Positions 7,665 through 17,130 are shown, numbered from the stretch's first letter. The stretch is 64,000 bases of DNA from CAILHX01 sp046155285 (GCA_046155285.1 JBJXEA010000017.1:1-64000); one strand, 5' to 3'. Numbers and translations: made by a program. Notes: generated from the letters alone by a model not told the origin.

Positions 7665-8422
7665 TACAATCGCACCTCAATGCCCTGCTGCTGCATATAT
7701 TGCTTGGCTTGCAGCACAGTATATTCGCCATAGTGAAAAATACTCGCCGCCAGCACCGCGTCTGCGCCGCCGAGCTTTACACCATCCACCAGGTGATCCA
7801 GATTGCCCACGCCGCCGCTGGCGATGATGGGCACTTCCACCGCGTCGGAAATGGTGCGCGTCAGCTCCAAATCAAAGCCGATTTTAGTCCCATCTCGATC
7901 CATGCTGGTCAATAATAATTCGCCCGCGCCCAGCCCCACCATGCGCTGTGCCCATTCGACCGCGTTGAGGCCAGTGGCGTTGCGTCCGCCGTGGGTGAAT
8001 ACTTCCCAATGGTCGCCCACGCGCTTGGAGTCTATCGCCACCACGATGCACTGGGAGCCAAATCTGCCCGCAGCATCTGCTACCAGCTGCGGGTTCAATA
8101 TCGCAGCGGTGTTGATGCTGACTTTATCTGCACCGGCGTTGAGCAAGTTGCGTACATCTTCCACCGCGCGCACGCCGCCTCCAACCGTCAAGGGGATGAA
8201 CACCTGCGAAGCGACTTGTTCGATAATGTGAAAAATCAGGCCACGATTATCCGAACTGGCGGTGATGTCGAGAAAAGTGAGTTCATCCGCGCCTTGCTCG
8301 TCGTAGCGCCTAGCGATTTCGACCGGGTCACCCGCGTCGCGGAGTTCTAGGAAATTGATGCCTTTGACGACGCGACCATCGGTCACGTCCAAACAAGGGA
8401 TGATGCGTTTGGCGAGAGCCAT
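7664..8422 (-). CDS. hisF: Imidazole glycerol phosphate synthase, cyclase subunit
   Basis: Half of the HisF-HisH glutamine amidotransferase; this (beta/alpha)8 barrel makes imidazole glycerol phosphate and AICAR using ammonia from HisH. Catalytic aspartates sit in IIPCLDVTDGRVVKG (D11) and VVAIDSKRV (about D130). Phosphate-binding ASGGVGN and TVGGGVR are present. 252 residues, normal. Confidence 0.98.
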   Translation of the reverse strand: MALAKRIIPCLDVTDGRVVKGINFLELRDAGDPVEIARRYDEQGADELTFLDITASSDNRGLIFHIIEQVASQVFIPLTVGGGVRAVEDVRNLLNAGADKVSINTAAILNPQLVADAAGRFGSQCIVVAIDSKRVGDHWEVFTHGGRNATGLNAVEWAQRMVGLGAGELLLTSMDRDGTKIGFDLELTRTISDAVEVPIIASGGVGNLDHLVDGVKLGGADAVLAASIFHYGEYTVLQAKQYMQQQGIEVRL

Positions 8423-9162
8423 TAACCGTTCAGCTTATCGGCTAAATCCTGCGCCTTGGCGAAATCCAGCGTGCCTTCGTAAATGGCGCGGCCAGTGATC
8501 GCGCCCATAATACCTTCGGCTTCCACCGCGCACAGACGTTTCACGTCTTCCAGATTGGTGATGCCGCCGCTAGCGATAACCGGAATCAACAGATTTTTTG
8601 CCAGTGCCACGGTGGCTTCGATATTCACCCCGCTCAACATGCCATCGCGGCCGATGTCGGTGTACACCACGGCTTCAACGCCATAGCCTTCAAAGCGCTT
8701 AGCCAAGTCCACCACGTCGTGACCGGTCAATTTAGACCAGCCATCCACCGCCACTTTGCCGTCTTTGGCATCCAATCCGACGATGATGTGGCCGGGGAAA
8801 GCGTCGCAGGCTTCGTGCAGAAATCCGGGGTTTTTCACCGCTGCCGTGCCGATGATGACGTAGCTAATGCCGTCGTCCAAATAGCGCTCTATGGTGTCTA
8901 AATCACGAATGCCACCGCCCAATTGGATAGGAATCTCACCGCCCACCGCGTCCACAATGGCTTTGATGGCGACTTCATTGACTGGCTTGCCCGCAAACGC
9001 GCCGTTCAAATCTACCAAGTGCAAACGCCGCGCACCGCTTTGCACCCAAGTGCGCGCCATCGCGCCCGGGTCTTCTGAAAACACCGTGGATTCTTCCATC
9101 AAACCTTGTTTTAGGCGCACACAGTGGCCGTCTTTGAGATCAATCGCAGGAATTATGAGCAT
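8422..9162 (-). CDS. hisA: ProFAR isomerase
   Basis: Fourth step of histidine synthesis, an Amadori rearrangement on a (beta/alpha)8 barrel related to HisF. The catalytic base is D8 in LIIPAIDLKDGHCVRL; the second aspartate is in YTDIGRDGMLSG. The IASGGITN phosphate loop is near the end. 246 residues; overlaps hisF by one base. Confidence 0.98.
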   Translation of the reverse strand: MLIIPAIDLKDGHCVRLKQGLMEESTVFSEDPGAMARTWVQSGARRLHLVDLNGAFAGKPVNEVAIKAIVDAVGGEIPIQLGGGIRDLDTIERYLDDGISYVIIGTAAVKNPGFLHEACDAFPGHIIVGLDAKDGKVAVDGWSKLTGHDVVDLAKRFEGYGVEAVVYTDIGRDGMLSGVNIEATVALAKNLLIPVIASGGITNLEDVKRLCAVEAEGIMGAITGRAIYEGTLDFAKAQDLADKLNG

Positions 9163-9180
9163 GGCTTGTAAAGTCGAGTT

Positions 9181-9822
9181 TTAGGGATTTCCGTCCCAGT
9201 GGATGAAGTTTTTTAACAGTTGCAAGCCAGCGTGCTGGCTTTTCTCCGGGTGAAACTGTACCGCAAAAATGTTATCCCGCGCCACAGCGCAAGTAAACTT
9301 TGTAGGATATTCGCTGCTGCCAACCAAGATGCCCACATCGTCCGGCACGACATAATAGCTATGCACATAGTAAAACCGCGCGTCCTGAGCAATGCCCTGC
9401 CACAAAGGATGCGGCTTTTCCTGATGCACTTGGTTCCAGCCCATATGTGGCACTTTGAGCTTGTTGCCCTGTGCATCTTTCAAAGGAGATGCGAATCTTT
9501 TGACTCTCCCCTTAAACACGGCCAAGCCCGCCACATCGCCCTCTTCGCTATGTTCAAACAACAATTGCAGCCCAATACAGATGCCCAAAAACGGCTTGTT
9601 CGCTGCTGCATCCAGCACGGTCTGACGCAAACCTCGCGCGTCCAATTCGCGCACACAATCCGGCATCGCGCCTTGACCGGGAAACACAACGTACTTAGCC
9701 TTGGCAATCACATCAGCGTCGCTGGTAATCGCCACCGAGCGCCCTTCCGCCACGTGCGACAAGGCCTGCGCTACCGAGCGCAAGTTGCCCATCCCGTAAT
9801 CTATAACTGCAATTTCCGTCAT
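9181..9822 (-). CDS. hisH: Imidazole glycerol phosphate synthase, glutaminase subunit
   Basis: Class I glutamine amidotransferase that feeds ammonia to HisF. The nucleophile elbow is GICIGLQLLFE (cysteine near residue 82) and the His-Glu pair is in VQFHPEKSQH near residue 195. The N-terminus IDYGMGNLRSV is typical. 213 residues. Confidence 0.98.
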   Translation of the reverse strand: MTEIAVIDYGMGNLRSVAQALSHVAEGRSVAITSDADVIAKAKYVVFPGQGAMPDCVRELDARGLRQTVLDAAANKPFLGICIGLQLLFEHSEEGDVAGLAVFKGRVKRFASPLKDAQGNKLKVPHMGWNQVHQEKPHPLWQGIAQDARFYYVHSYYVVPDDVGILVGSSEYPTKFTCAVARDNIFAVQFHPEKSQHAGLQLLKNFIHWDGNP

Positions 9823-9838
9823 ATAAGCAGCAGAAAGG

Positions 9839-10426
9839 TTATAGGCTACCTTTGGTGGAAGGCATCACGCCCGCCATGCGCGGGTCGAGCTCCGCCGCCA
9901 TGCGCAGCGCACGCCCGAAGGCTTTGAATACGGTTTCAGATTGATGATGCGCGTTGTGGCCGCGCAGATTGTCTATGTGCAGCGTAATCATGGCGTGGTT
10001 GACGAAACCTTGAAAGAATTCGTGAATCAAATCCACGTCAAACTCGCCTATCATGGCGCGCGTAAATTTCACGTCAAATTCCATCTCCGGCCGCCCCGAA
10101 ATATCAATCACCACGCGCGACAACGCCTCATCCAGCGGCACATAAGCATGGCCGTAGCGGCGTATGCCTTTTTTGTCACCTATAGCTTTGGCAAAGGCTT
10201 GCCCCAAAGTAATACCGATGTCTTCCACGGTGTGATGCGCGTCTATGTGCAGGTCGCCCTTGGCTTGCACGCTGATGTCCATCATGCCGTGACGCGCGAT
10301 TTGATCCAGCATGTGGTCGAGGAAGCCCAAGCCGCTAGATAGCTCGGCTTTGCCCGTGCCATCCAGATTCAAACTGACGCTAATTTGGGTTTCGTTGGTG
10401 TTGCGATTGATAGTTGCGGTGCGCAT
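9839..10426 (-). CDS. hisB: Imidazoleglycerol-phosphate dehydratase
   Basis: Sixth step of histidine synthesis, a manganese enzyme. Metal-binding histidines are in HHTVEDIGITLG and HNAHHQSE. The frame is open to 10513, but the ATG at 10426 (MRTATINRNTNET) gives 195 residues, the usual size of the monofunctional enzyme, and the upstream residues look unrelated. It lacks the HisB-N phosphatase domain found in E. coli, so histidinol-phosphate phosphatase must be encoded elsewhere. Confidence 0.96.
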   Translation of the reverse strand: MRTATINRNTNETQISVSLNLDGTGKAELSSGLGFLDHMLDQIARHGMMDISVQAKGDLHIDAHHTVEDIGITLGQAFAKAIGDKKGIRRYGHAYVPLDEALSRVVIDISGRPEMEFDVKFTRAMIGEFDVDLIHEFFQGFVNHAMITLHIDNLRGHNAHHQSETVFKAFGRALRMAAELDPRMAGVMPSTKGSL

Positions 10427-10463
10427 GAATTGAAGTTTTAAGTCGCTGAAAAGTAGACGTATT

Positions 10464-11525
10464 CTATCGCAAAATCTCGCGCAGTGCCGAAACCAGCGAG
10501 TCGCACTGTGCATCGGTGCCTACGGTGATGCGCAAAAACGGCGCAATACGTGCCGGATTTTTGAAATGGCGCACGATGATGCTGCGTTCGCGCAATGCTG
10601 CGGTTAAGGCTGCGCCGTCGTGCTGCGGATGTTTGGCGAAGATAAAGTTGGCTCTCGATGGCAGCACTTCAAAGCCAAGCTGCTGCAACTCTGCGACCAA
10701 ACGCTCGCGACTGGTCATCACTTGCTGGCGCGTGGTTTCAAAATACTCGCGGTCTTGCATCGCCGCAATCGCACCAGCTTGAGCGATTTTATCCAGCGGA
10801 TAAGAATTGAAGCTGTCTTTGACGCGGTTCAAGCCTTCGATCAACGCCGTATTGCCGACTGCATAACCGACGCGCAAACCAGCCAGAGAGCGGGCTTTGG
10901 ACAAGGTATGCACCACTAGCAATTGTGGGTAAGAGTTGACCAAACTCACCGCCGATTCGCAGCCAAAATCCACATAAGCTTCGTCCACCACCACCACTGA
11001 ATCGGTGTTGGTTTGCAGCAATTTCTCAATATCCGCCAATGCTACAGGGCAGCCCGTGGGCGCATTGGGATTGGGGAAGATGATGCCGCCGTTAGGTTTT
11101 TGGTACTGCTTGAGCTGAATTTGAAAGCTCGCATCCAGCGCGATGGTTTCAAAACTCACCACATACAAACCGCAATACACCGGATAAAAACTGTAGGTGA
11201 TGTCGGGGAATAAAATCGGCAAATCGTGCTTGAGCAAAGCCTGAAAAGCGTGTGCCAACACCTCGTCCGAGCCGTTGCCGACAAATACCTGATCGGCTTG
11301 CAGGCCATGATAGCTAGCGATAGCCTCGCGCAACTTGTCGCTGCCGGGGTCGGGATAAAGGCGTAGCGTCTCGCCTATCTCCGCCTGCATCGCGGCTATG
11401 GCTTTGGGGCTTGGCGGATAGGGGTTTTCGTTGGTGTTGAGCTTGACCAGATTGGCAAGTTTGGGCTGCTCGCCGGGGACGTAAGGCGTGAGTTGCTGGA
11501 CGGTTATTGACCAGAATTTGCTCAT
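10464..11525 (-). CDS. hisC: Histidinol-phosphate aminotransferase
   Basis: PLP-dependent fold type I aminotransferase. The PLP lysine is in HTLSKARSLAGLRVG, and the N-terminal LNTNENPYPPSP and VVDEAYVDF motifs are clear. The frame extends to 11624, but the upstream part runs into an intergenic inverted repeat, so the ATG at 11525 (MSKFWSITVQQLTPY) is chosen, giving 353 residues. Confidence 0.96.
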   Translation of the reverse strand: MSKFWSITVQQLTPYVPGEQPKLANLVKLNTNENPYPPSPKAIAAMQAEIGETLRLYPDPGSDKLREAIASYHGLQADQVFVGNGSDEVLAHAFQALLKHDLPILFPDITYSFYPVYCGLYVVSFETIALDASFQIQLKQYQKPNGGIIFPNPNAPTGCPVALADIEKLLQTNTDSVVVVDEAYVDFGCESAVSLVNSYPQLLVVHTLSKARSLAGLRVGYAVGNTALIEGLNRVKDSFNSYPLDKIAQAGAIAAMQDREYFETTRQQVMTSRERLVAELQQLGFEVLPSRANFIFAKHPQHDGAALTAALRERSIIVRHFKNPARIAPFLRITVGTDAQCDSLVSALREILR

Positions 11526-11554
11526 GTTAATTAACCAGCAATCTGACGTTGTAT

Positions 11555-11640
11555 TGTAGGTTGGTGCTGAGCGAAGCCGAAGCCCAACATAAGGCCAGCA
11601 CAGAGGTGTTGGGCTTCGCTTCACTCAGCGCCAACCTACA
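11555..11640. repeat. Inverted repeat between hisD and hisC
   Basis: An 86-bp imperfect palindrome with outer ends TGTAGGTTGG and CCAACCTACA and inner segments GAAGCCCAAC / GTTGGGCTTCG. It fills the gap between hisD and hisC and would form a long hairpin in the transcript. This type of GTAGGTTGG...GAAGCCCAAC repeat is seen in many proteobacteria. There is no T-run, so it is unlikely to be a strong terminator. Confidence 0.85.
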
Positions 11641-11663
11641 GGGAAAACCTTTACGTATGCACA

Positions 11664-12965
11664 TCACGCTTTTATCCGATACTTCGCCGACCTTGAGTGC
11701 GCCTGCAAACCCTCTCCCAGCGCCAACGTCGAGGCTATCTTACACAGCGTTTGCGCACCCGCTTCGGACAGCATAATCAAGCTAGAACGCTTCTGGAAAT
11801 CATAAACTCCCAGCGGTGAGGAAAACCGGGCGGTGCGCGAAGTCGGCAACACATGGTTAGGGCCGGCACAATAGTCGCCAACGGCCTCGCAGCTTTGCCG
11901 CCCCATAAAAATCGCGCCCGCGTGTTTGATTTTTGTGGTCAAACTCACAGGATCGGCCACCGACAACTCCAAGTGTTCCGGCGAAATATAATTGGCAATC
12001 ATCGCAGCTTCGTCCAAATCGCGCACTTGTATCAAGGCCCCACGGTCTTGTAATGAGGTTCTAATAATGTCCTGACGCGGCATTTCCGGTAGCAGTTTAT
12101 TCATGCTGGCTTCCACGCGCTTTAGGAATTCGGCGTCGGGGCAGAGCAATATCGCTTGCGCCAATTCATCATGTTCGGCTTGGCTGAACAAATCCATCGC
12201 CGTCCAATCGGGGTCACTTAGGCCATCGGAAATCACCAGAATCTCGGAAGGGCCTGCCACCATGTCTATGCCCACCACGCCGAATACACGGCGTTTGGCA
12301 GCTGCCACATAAGCATTACCGGGGCCGACAATTTTATCTACCTGCGGCACGGCTTGTGTGCCATAAGCCAAGGCACCCACGGCCTGCGCACCGCCTATGG
12401 TGAATAAGCGATCCACGCCACACACCGCAGCGGCAGCCAACACCAGTGCATTTTTCTCGCCGTTAGGTGTAGGCACGACCATAATCAACTCTTGCACCCC
12501 CGCTACTTTGGCCGGAATCGCATTCATCAGCACCGACGACGGATACGCCGCTTTGCCGCCCGGCACATACAGGCCAACGCGATCCAGCGCGGTGACTTGC
12601 TGGCCTAGCATCGTGCCATCAGCCTCGGTGTAGCTCCAAGAGGTCATCAACTGCTTTTCGTGATAAATCCGCACGCGCTCTGCTGCAACTTCCAACGCGG
12701 TGCGTTGTTCGGCAGGCAGACTGTTGAGCGCAGCTTTTAACTCGGCTTGCGGTAGTTCCAAAGCCTCCATATTGCTTGCTTGCAGCTTATCGAACTTGTG
12801 TGTGTATTCCAGCACGGCGGCGTCGCCACGCGCTTTCACGTCCTTGAGAATATCGGCGACAACGGCATCTACCTTGTCGTCCTGTGCGCCTTCAAAGGCT
12901 AATAATTGCTTAAGGCGTGCGTCAAAATCGGCATCGGTACTGGATAGTTTTTTGATATTAATCAT
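11664..12965 (-). CDS. hisD: Histidinol dehydrogenase
   Basis: Last two steps of histidine synthesis, a zinc-dependent NAD enzyme. Conserved stretches are VGLYVPGGKAAYPSSVLMN, VAGPSEILVISD, SQAEHDELAQAIL and CAGPNHVLPTSRTARF, which contain the catalytic Glu/His and zinc ligands. 433 residues, full length. The start overlaps the hisG stop by four bases. Confidence 0.98.
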   Translation of the reverse strand: MINIKKLSSTDADFDARLKQLLAFEGAQDDKVDAVVADILKDVKARGDAAVLEYTHKFDKLQASNMEALELPQAELKAALNSLPAEQRTALEVAAERVRIYHEKQLMTSWSYTEADGTMLGQQVTALDRVGLYVPGGKAAYPSSVLMNAIPAKVAGVQELIMVVPTPNGEKNALVLAAAAVCGVDRLFTIGGAQAVGALAYGTQAVPQVDKIVGPGNAYVAAAKRRVFGVVGIDMVAGPSEILVISDGLSDPDWTAMDLFSQAEHDELAQAILLCPDAEFLKRVEASMNKLLPEMPRQDIIRTSLQDRGALIQVRDLDEAAMIANYISPEHLELSVADPVSLTTKIKHAGAIFMGRQSCEAVGDYCAGPNHVLPTSRTARFSSPLGVYDFQKRSSLIMLSEAGAQTLCKIASTLALGEGLQAHSRSAKYRIKA

Positions 12966-13597
12966 TTCACTGCCCCTGCAAAAGCATCAATAATCGGTTG
13001 AATTTGTTCACGTTTGAGTTTCAGCGAAGCTTGATTGACGATCAAACGCGAGCTGATCGGCATAATGTCCTCCACCGCCACCAGATTGTTGGCTTTGAGC
13101 GTGCTGCCGGTGCTGACCAAATCCACGATGGCATCAGCCAGCCCCACCAAGGGAGCCAACTCCATAGAGCCGTAGAGTTTAATCAGGTCAACGTGCATGC
13201 CCTTAGCCGCAAAGTGCTCGCGGGCGATTTTGACGTATTTGGTAGCCACTTTCAGCCGCGCACCCTGCTGTAAACACGCCGCGTAGTCAAAGCCCTCGCG
13301 CACCGCCACCATCATCTTGCAGCGTGCGATGTTCAAATCCAGCGGTTGATACAAGCCCGCGCCGCCGTGCTCCAGCAGCACGTCGCGCCCGGCGATGCCC
13401 AAATCCGCCGCGCCATATTGCACATAGGTCGGCACGTCACTGGCGCGGACGATAATCAGCCGCACGTCGTCACGGTTGGTGGAGAGAATCAGCTTGCGTG
13501 AAGATTCCGGCGCTTCGGACGGGTTTATACCCGCCGCTTCTAGCAGTGGCGCGGTTTCTTCAAAGATACGGCCTTTGGAAAGTGCAATCGTGATCAT
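12962..13597 (-). CDS. hisG: ATP phosphoribosyltransferase, short catalytic form
   Basis: Commits ATP and PRPP to histidine synthesis. ITIALSKGRIFEETAPLLE and DAIVDLVSTGSTLKANNL (PRPP loop) identify it. At 211 residues it is the short form that lacks the C-terminal regulatory domain; short HisG works with the HisZ regulatory subunit, which is not in this window. First his gene; its GTG or ATG start region overlaps the murA stop. Confidence 0.97.
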   Translation of the reverse strand: MITIALSKGRIFEETAPLLEAAGINPSEAPESSRKLILSTNRDDVRLIIVRASDVPTYVQYGAADLGIAGRDVLLEHGGAGLYQPLDLNIARCKMMVAVREGFDYAACLQQGARLKVATKYVKIAREHFAAKGMHVDLIKLYGSMELAPLVGLADAIVDLVSTGSTLKANNLVAVEDIMPISSRLIVNQASLKLKREQIQPIIDAFAGAVK

Positions 13598-14850
13598 GAA
13601 TTCACTCGCTTTATTCTCGCCCCCAGTTGCGACAGTTTCTCTTCTATCCGCTCATAGCCGCGATCCAGATGGTAGATGCGCTCAACGATGGTCTCGCCAC
13701 GCGCCACCAGCCCCGCCAGCACTAAGCCAGCCGAAGCGCGTAAGTCCGTAGCCATCACCGTAGCGCCGTCCAAGTGCTTAGCGCCGCGCACCAAAGCAGT
13801 ATGTCCATCCACCTCAATCTCGGCGCCCATGCGGCGCATTTCCTGCACGTGCATAAAGCGGTTTTCAAAGATAGTTTCGGTGACTTGCGCCACGCCATCC
13901 GCCACCAGATTCATCGCCATCAGTTGCGCTTGCATATCGGTGGGAAAAGCCGGATGCGGCGCAGTTCTTAGGTTGACAGCCTTCAGCTTGCCGTCGGATT
14001 CTATGGTGATGCTATTCGCGTCACTGCTAATTTTCGCGCCCGCTTCGCGCAGTTTATCAATCACCGCTTCCAGCAAATCGGCACGCGCGTTGTTGAGTTT
14101 GACTTTACCCCCAGTCATGGCGGCGGCGGCTAAATAAGTGCCGGTTTCGATGCGATCACACACAATAGCGTAGTCGCAGCCTTGTAACTTCTCTACGCCT
14201 TCAATGGTGATGACATCCGTGCCAGCGCCCGTGATTTTGGCACCCATTTTAATCAAACATTCGGCCAAATCCACCACTTCTGGCTCACGCGCGGCATTTT
14301 CCAAAATAGTAGTACCGTCGGCCAGCGCAGCAGCCATCATCAAATTCTCGGTGCCTGTGACAGTCACCATGTCCATAAAGATGCGTGCACCTTTGAGACG
14401 CGCGGCTGTGGCCTCAATGTAACCGTGTTCTATGTGAATCTCCGCACCCATCGCCTGTAAACCTTTGATATGCAGATTGACCGGACGCGAACCAATGGCA
14501 CAGCCGCCAGGCAGTGACACTCTAGCCTTGCCAAAACGCGCTAGCAACGGCCCCAGTACTAAGATGGAGGCGCGCATGGTTTTCACCATTTCATACGGTG
14601 CCAATGGGTTGTGAATGTTGCTAGCATCCAGCGTCACGTTCATGCTCTCATCCACCGCTACCTGCATGCCCATGTGTGCAAGTAGCAGCAACATGGTGTT
14701 CACATCGCGCAAATGCGGAACATTGGTAAAATGCATGGGGCTTTCTGCCAGCAATCCCGCACAGAGAATAGGTAGCGTGGCATTTTTAGCGCCGGAGATA
14801 CGAATTTCGCCGTTAAGGGGAAAGCCGCCTTGGATGATAAGCTTATCCAT
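13594..14850 (-). CDS. murA: UDP-N-acetylglucosamine enolpyruvyl transferase
   Basis: First committed step of peptidoglycan synthesis, adding PEP to UDP-GlcNAc. The catalytic cysteine is in LPGGCAIGSRPVNLH near residue 115, the loop attacked by fosfomycin. GAKNATLPILCAGLL at the N-terminus and RASAGLVLAGLVA near the end are typical. 418 residues. Its ATG overlaps the grxD stop by one base, and its position before hisG is standard in betaproteobacteria. Confidence 0.98.
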   Translation of the reverse strand: MDKLIIQGGFPLNGEIRISGAKNATLPILCAGLLAESPMHFTNVPHLRDVNTMLLLLAHMGMQVAVDESMNVTLDASNIHNPLAPYEMVKTMRASILVLGPLLARFGKARVSLPGGCAIGSRPVNLHIKGLQAMGAEIHIEHGYIEATAARLKGARIFMDMVTVTGTENLMMAAALADGTTILENAAREPEVVDLAECLIKMGAKITGAGTDVITIEGVEKLQGCDYAIVCDRIETGTYLAAAAMTGGKVKLNNARADLLEAVIDKLREAGAKISSDANSITIESDGKLKAVNLRTAPHPAFPTDMQAQLMAMNLVADGVAQVTETIFENRFMHVQEMRRMGAEIEVDGHTALVRGAKHLDGATVMATDLRASAGLVLAGLVARGETIVERIYHLDRGYERIEEKLSQLGARIKRVNS

Positions 14851-15158
14851 TAAGCCGCCAGCAGTTTTTTCAGTTCACCGTTTTCATACATCTCGCGCAT
14901 GATGTCCGCGCCGCCCACAAATTCGCCTTTGATGTAAAGCTGCGGCACCGTCGGCCAGTTGGAATAAGTTTTAATGCCATCGCGCACAGCAGGATCAGCC
15001 AGCACGTCCACCGCTACTAGGTCGGTCACGCCGCAGGCTTTCAAAATCTGCACCGCCGTGTTGGAAAACCCGCATTGCGGAAATTGCGGCGAGCCTTTCA
15101 TATAAAGCACTACCGAGTTGTTCGTTACTTGCTGCTTGATTTGCTCTTGTGTATCCAT
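14850..15158 (-). CDS. grxD: Monothiol glutaredoxin Grx4
   Basis: CGFS-type glutaredoxin that carries [2Fe-2S] clusters. The CGFS motif starts at residue 29, and the glutathione-binding WPTVPQLYIKGEFVGGAD is intact. 102 residues. It lies just after a BolA-family gene; Grx4 and BolA proteins form a cluster-bridged heterodimer, so the adjacency fits a shared iron-sulfur role. Confidence 0.97.
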   Translation of the reverse strand: MDTQEQIKQQVTNNSVVLYMKGSPQFPQCGFSNTAVQILKACGVTDLVAVDVLADPAVRDGIKTYSNWPTVPQLYIKGEFVGGADIMREMYENGELKKLLAA

Positions 15159-15177
15159 GATATTTTCTCCAAAAAAT

Positions 15178-15414
15178 CTAATTAATCCACTGCGAAGGCA
15201 TAAAAGTTCGCAGCGAAAGCGCGTGTATCTCTTCTCGCATCCTATCCCCCAGCGCTTTATAAACCAACTGATGCTGTTGCACCATGTTTTTACCTACGAA
15301 TTCCGCACTCACCACTATGGCCTCAAAGTGCGTGCCGTCATCGCCGCGCACTTCAACATGTTCGCACGGCAAGCCGTTCATGATGTAAGTCTTTAATTGT
15401 TCGGCACTTAACAT
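15178..15414 (-). CDS. BolA-family protein (IbaG-like)
   Basis: Small BolA/IbaG-type protein, 78 residues, with the family core VEVRGDDGTHFEAIVVSAEF followed by a conserved His stretch KNMVQQHQLVYKALGDRM. BolA proteins partner monothiol glutaredoxins in iron-sulfur trafficking; grxD is the next gene. It follows two ABC-transporter genes in the same direction. The exact paralogue (IbaG or BolA) is inferred from its position near mla and murA. Confidence 0.93.
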   Translation of the reverse strand: MLSAEQLKTYIMNGLPCEHVEVRGDDGTHFEAIVVSAEFVGKNMVQQHQLVYKALGDRMREEIHALSLRTFMPSQWIN

Positions 15415-15415
15415 A

Positions 15416-16171
15416 TCAACCCCGTAATTTGTAACCGCGTTTTAACATCCACAAAGTAGCCACAGCGAATAACACAAAACTCACGATAACCACGCTGATA
15501 CTAATATAAGGTGACACGTCGCTTTGCCCAAAAAAGCCATATCTAAAGCCGTCTATGATGTAAAAAAACGGGTTAAAGCGCGATACTTGCTGCCAGATTG
15601 GGGGCAGCGAATGGATGGAGTAAAACACACCAGAGAGGAAAGTCAGCGGCATGATGATGAAGTTTTGAAAACCCGCAAGTTGATCAAATTTATCCGCCCA
15701 AATACCCGCGACGATGCCCATTGCGCCCATCATGGCGCTGCCGAGCAGGGCGAAGGCTAATATCCAGCCAGGTTGCTCCAAAGGGATGTCCACCCAAAAC
15801 AATGCCACCAAATATACGCTCAAGCCCACCACCAAGCCACGCACCATGGCGGCGGCTAAAAATGCGATGAAAAACTCCACATAAGACAATGGCGTGAGCA
15901 GCAAAAACACGATGTTGCCCATGACCTTAGACTGAATCAGGCTGGAGGAGCTGTTGGAAAAAGAATTTTGCAATAGCGACATCATCACCAAACCAGGAAT
16001 CAAAAACGCGGTGTAGCTTACTCCAGGATAAACATGGACGTGCGCTTCCAGCACGTGCGAGAAAATCAGCAGATACAGCAGCGCCGTCATCACCGGTGCC
16101 ATCACGGTTTGGAAGGCCACCTTCCAGAAGCGCCAGATTTCCTTTTTGAATAAGGTATAAAGCCCTCTCAT
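15416..16171 (-). CDS. ABC-2 type transporter permease (YadH-like)
   Basis: Membrane subunit of an ABC exporter: 251 residues with about six helices and the ABC-2 signature around FLSGVFYSIHSLPPIWQ and FNPFFYIIDGFRYGFFG. The ATG overlaps the stop of the ATPase gene upstream. E. coli YadGH is the closest pattern; the substrate is unknown. The neighbouring mla genes suggest an envelope role, which is only a guess. Confidence 0.92.
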   Translation of the reverse strand: MRGLYTLFKKEIWRFWKVAFQTVMAPVMTALLYLLIFSHVLEAHVHVYPGVSYTAFLIPGLVMMSLLQNSFSNSSSSLIQSKVMGNIVFLLLTPLSYVEFFIAFLAAAMVRGLVVGLSVYLVALFWVDIPLEQPGWILAFALLGSAMMGAMGIVAGIWADKFDQLAGFQNFIIMPLTFLSGVFYSIHSLPPIWQQVSRFNPFFYIIDGFRYGFFGQSDVSPYISISVVIVSFVLFAVATLWMLKRGYKLRG

Positions 16172-17073
16172 GATGTGCTACTCATGATGCTTAGGAATAC
16201 ATCTTCCAAATCAGTTTCTATCATCTGCAAGTCTTCCACGCCCACATTGGCAGCGCGGAGTTCCGCCAAAATGCGCTCCACTTCAGACGTGGCACTCAAA
16301 TTAAGGGTGACATAACCTGCATTTTCACCGCGCTTGAGTAATGCTAAACCAGCGGGCAATGCGCCATTCAGCTTCAATTTAAGCTGTTTGGATTGCAGGC
16401 GATCAAGTAGATTCTGCGTGGAATCCAGCGCCACGATTTCGCCCTGTTTCAGCATGGCAACGCGTGAGCACAGCGTTTCGGCCTCTTCCAGATAATGTGT
16501 GGTGAGGATGATGGTCGTGCCTTGCGCGTTCAGGCGCTTGATAAACGCCCACAGCATTTGACGCAACTCAACATCCACGCCTGCGGTAGGTTCATCAAGC
16601 ACTAGCACAGGGGGCTTGTGTGCCAACGCTTGAGCGATTAAAGCGCGGCGTTTCATGCCGCCAGAAAGTGCTCGCATATTGGCGTTGGCTTTTTCGGTGA
16701 GACCTAAGCCTTCTAGCACTTCGTCTATCCACGGGTCATTTTCCGGCCCACAACCGAAATACCCCGCCTGAAACCGCAGCATTTCGCGCACGTTGAAAAA
16801 CGGGTCAAACACCAATTCTTGCGGCACAACCCCAAGCATTCTCCGCGCCGCGCGGTAGTCGCTCACCACATCATGCCCCATCACCGACAAGCTACCGCTA
16901 CTTGGGCGCAATAAGCCTGCCAATAAGTTGATCAAGGTGGATTTACCCGCGCCATTTGGCCCTAGTAGGGCAAAAAACTCGCCTTGGGCAATCTCCAAAC
17001 TCACACCGCGCAAGGCTTGCAGCTTGCCGAATGACTTGTGGACTTGCTCTATTTTAATTGCGGGATTTTTCAA
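16168..17073 (-). CDS. ABC transporter ATP-binding protein (YadG-like)
   Basis: Cytoplasmic ATPase partner of the following permease. Walker A is GPNGAGKSTL near residue 41, the signature is LSGGMKRR, Walker B is VLVLDEPTAGVDV, and the H-loop is LTTHYLEEAE. At 301 residues it has a C-terminal extension beyond the ABC domain, as in DrrA/YadG-type proteins. Confidence 0.94.
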   Translation of the reverse strand: MKNPAIKIEQVHKSFGKLQALRGVSLEIAQGEFFALLGPNGAGKSTLINLLAGLLRPSSGSLSVMGHDVVSDYRAARRMLGVVPQELVFDPFFNVREMLRFQAGYFGCGPENDPWIDEVLEGLGLTEKANANMRALSGGMKRRALIAQALAHKPPVLVLDEPTAGVDVELRQMLWAFIKRLNAQGTTIILTTHYLEEAETLCSRVAMLKQGEIVALDSTQNLLDRLQSKQLKLKLNGALPAGLALLKRGENAGYVTLNLSATSEVERILAELRAANVGVEDLQMIETDLEDVFLSIMSSTS

Positions 17074-17130
17074 TGGGTTCTAAGTGAGTTCGCCGGAACT
17101 TTTCGACGTTGCTCAGTTTAATTCACGAAT

